In this document: one piece after another, positions 63,534 through 64,000 of the stretch
Numbering within the stretch: position 1 is the first letter of the stretch
How the letters are laid out: the number at the start of each line of letters is the position of its first letter
DNA from: Bacillus thuringiensis
GTDB lineage: Bacteria; Bacillota; Bacilli; Bacillales; Bacillaceae_G
DNA: 64,000 nt
Direction of reading: 5' to 3'
NCBI RefSeq assembly: GCF_022095615.2
Contig: NZ_CP155559.1
Span: 3,035,501 to 3,099,500, forward strand
Made by a program: the position numbers and the translations under genes
Notes under the pieces: generated by a model
The model's database searches: none
Seen by the model: the letters and a program-made list of their open reading frames with translations, nothing else
What the model was told of the DNA's origin: nothing

Positions 63534-64000
63534 TTATAATATTCTCACTACATTTAAACTTGCCGTAATCGCGCCTGCTATAGTAGTCACATGCCCTACA
63601 CCTAACGGGCCATTTTGTAGTACTAATGTTGAATTAGCACTCGTTACATTCACAAGAAGTGTATTTGAAATGGCTGGCTCGATTACTACAGTTGATGTCG
63701 TTACGTTTTGTATAAAACTCCCTGTTAGTTGAGCTCCATTTAATAGTAATCTGACAGATACTGTCTCATTCCCAGCATTTGCATCCCCTTGGAAATAGTA
63801 GCTTACTAAATATATTCCTGGCGTGGATACTGTAACAGTTGTAGCACTAGTTAAAGATACACCAGTTCCATATACAGTGGATCCCGAATTAATTGGAATG
63901 TTGGCATTTGCTGCAATTGTACTTGTTGAGGTAGAGAAGAAATAGCCGCCACCAGTTGATATTGCAGATGATCCAGTTGCACCTGTTAAGCCGGTTGGAC
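63534..64000 (-). CDS. BclA-like collagen-like exosporium protein, N-terminus beyond window
   Basis: The last 155 codons of a frame entering from the right edge. It opens in Gly-x-Thr triplets (PTGLTGATGSS), then a C-terminal domain: GGGYFFSTSTSTIAANANIP, GIYLVSYYFQGDANAG, SVRLLLNGAQLTGSF, and the ending GAITASLNVVRIL. This is the TNF/C1q-like jelly roll that trimerises BclA-type glycoproteins of the exosporium nap. Start and collagen length are not visible. Confidence 0.85.
   Translation of the reverse strand, partial: PTGLTGATGSSAISTGGGYFFSTSTSTIAANANIPINSGSTVYGTGVSLTSATTVTVSTPGIYLVSYYFQGDANAGNETVSVRLLLNGAQLTGSFIQNVTTSTVVIEPAISNTLLVNVTSANSTLVLQNGPLGVGHVTTIAGAITASLNVVRIL

Overview
The window is low-GC Firmicute DNA with AGGAGG-type ribosome binding sites and frequent TTG/GTG starts. 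The gene set points to the Bacillus cereus group: SLH-domain surface proteins, collagen-like (Gly-Pro-Thr) exosporium-type proteins, a NETI-motif protein, bcr-like interspersed hairpin repeats, and Tn3-family ends resembling those known from B. thuringiensis. Most of it is chromosomal housekeeping and accessory sequence. There are no rRNA, tRNA or CRISPR arrays. All family assignments were made by eye.

Layout. 1-9.5 kb: a penicillin-acylase-family enzyme cut by the window edge, a DnaD-like protein, two S-layer-anchored proteins (an amidase and a YjgB/DUF4309 protein), a DNA-alkylation-repair protein and small genes. 9.5-18 kb: three membrane transporters, a MarR regulator with its operator and MFS partner, an alpha/beta hydrolase, a beta-lactamase-fold hydrolase and a short-chain fatty acid transporter. 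18-19.4 kb: gene fragments, then a SAM riboswitch placed in front of an unknown 105-residue protein. 19.8-25.8 kb: a five-gene operon encoding an ECF transporter (S component, fused ATPase, EcfT), a DUF4430 lipoprotein, and an LPXTG protein joining DUF4430 to an alpha/alpha-barrel. This resembles a bacterial version of intrinsic factor/transcobalamin with its uptake machine. 26-28.2 kb: an RraA-family protein and a YfcC-family transporter.

28.2-34 kb is a genome graveyard. It holds an endonuclease I pseudogene (nonsense codon, and an IS200/IS605-type TnpB element in its signal peptide), a truncated MTA/SAH-nucleosidase-like fragment (also with TAG), an unrelated C-terminal fragment, collagen-like genes, and pieces of Tn3-family transposons with 38-bp ends. 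34-36.7 kb: small membrane proteins and YbaK. 36.8-38.3 kb: a second-type histidyl-tRNA synthetase preceded by a short peptide with three consecutive His codons and mutually exclusive hairpins, i.e. a complete ribosome-mediated attenuator.

38.4-56 kb: HxlR/nitroreductase pair, a short pyruvate kinase lacking the C-terminal domain, secreted and lipoproteins, an ABC exporter, and assorted enzymes (HAD nucleotidase, APH-like kinase, tyrosine phosphatase, Nudix, GNAT, VOC). 56-59.1 kb: a ROK repressor, an MFS transporter and maltose acetyltransferase, linked by three copies of one inverted-repeat operator. 59.2-64 kb: T-box-controlled trpS, an AI-2E-family permease, small genes, a c-di-AMP riboswitch in front of a 47-residue orphan, and the end of a BclA-like collagen-like protein.

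The window carries four RNA-level sensors (SAM riboswitch, His attenuator, Trp T-box, c-di-AMP riboswitch). Two of them control genes of unknown function.
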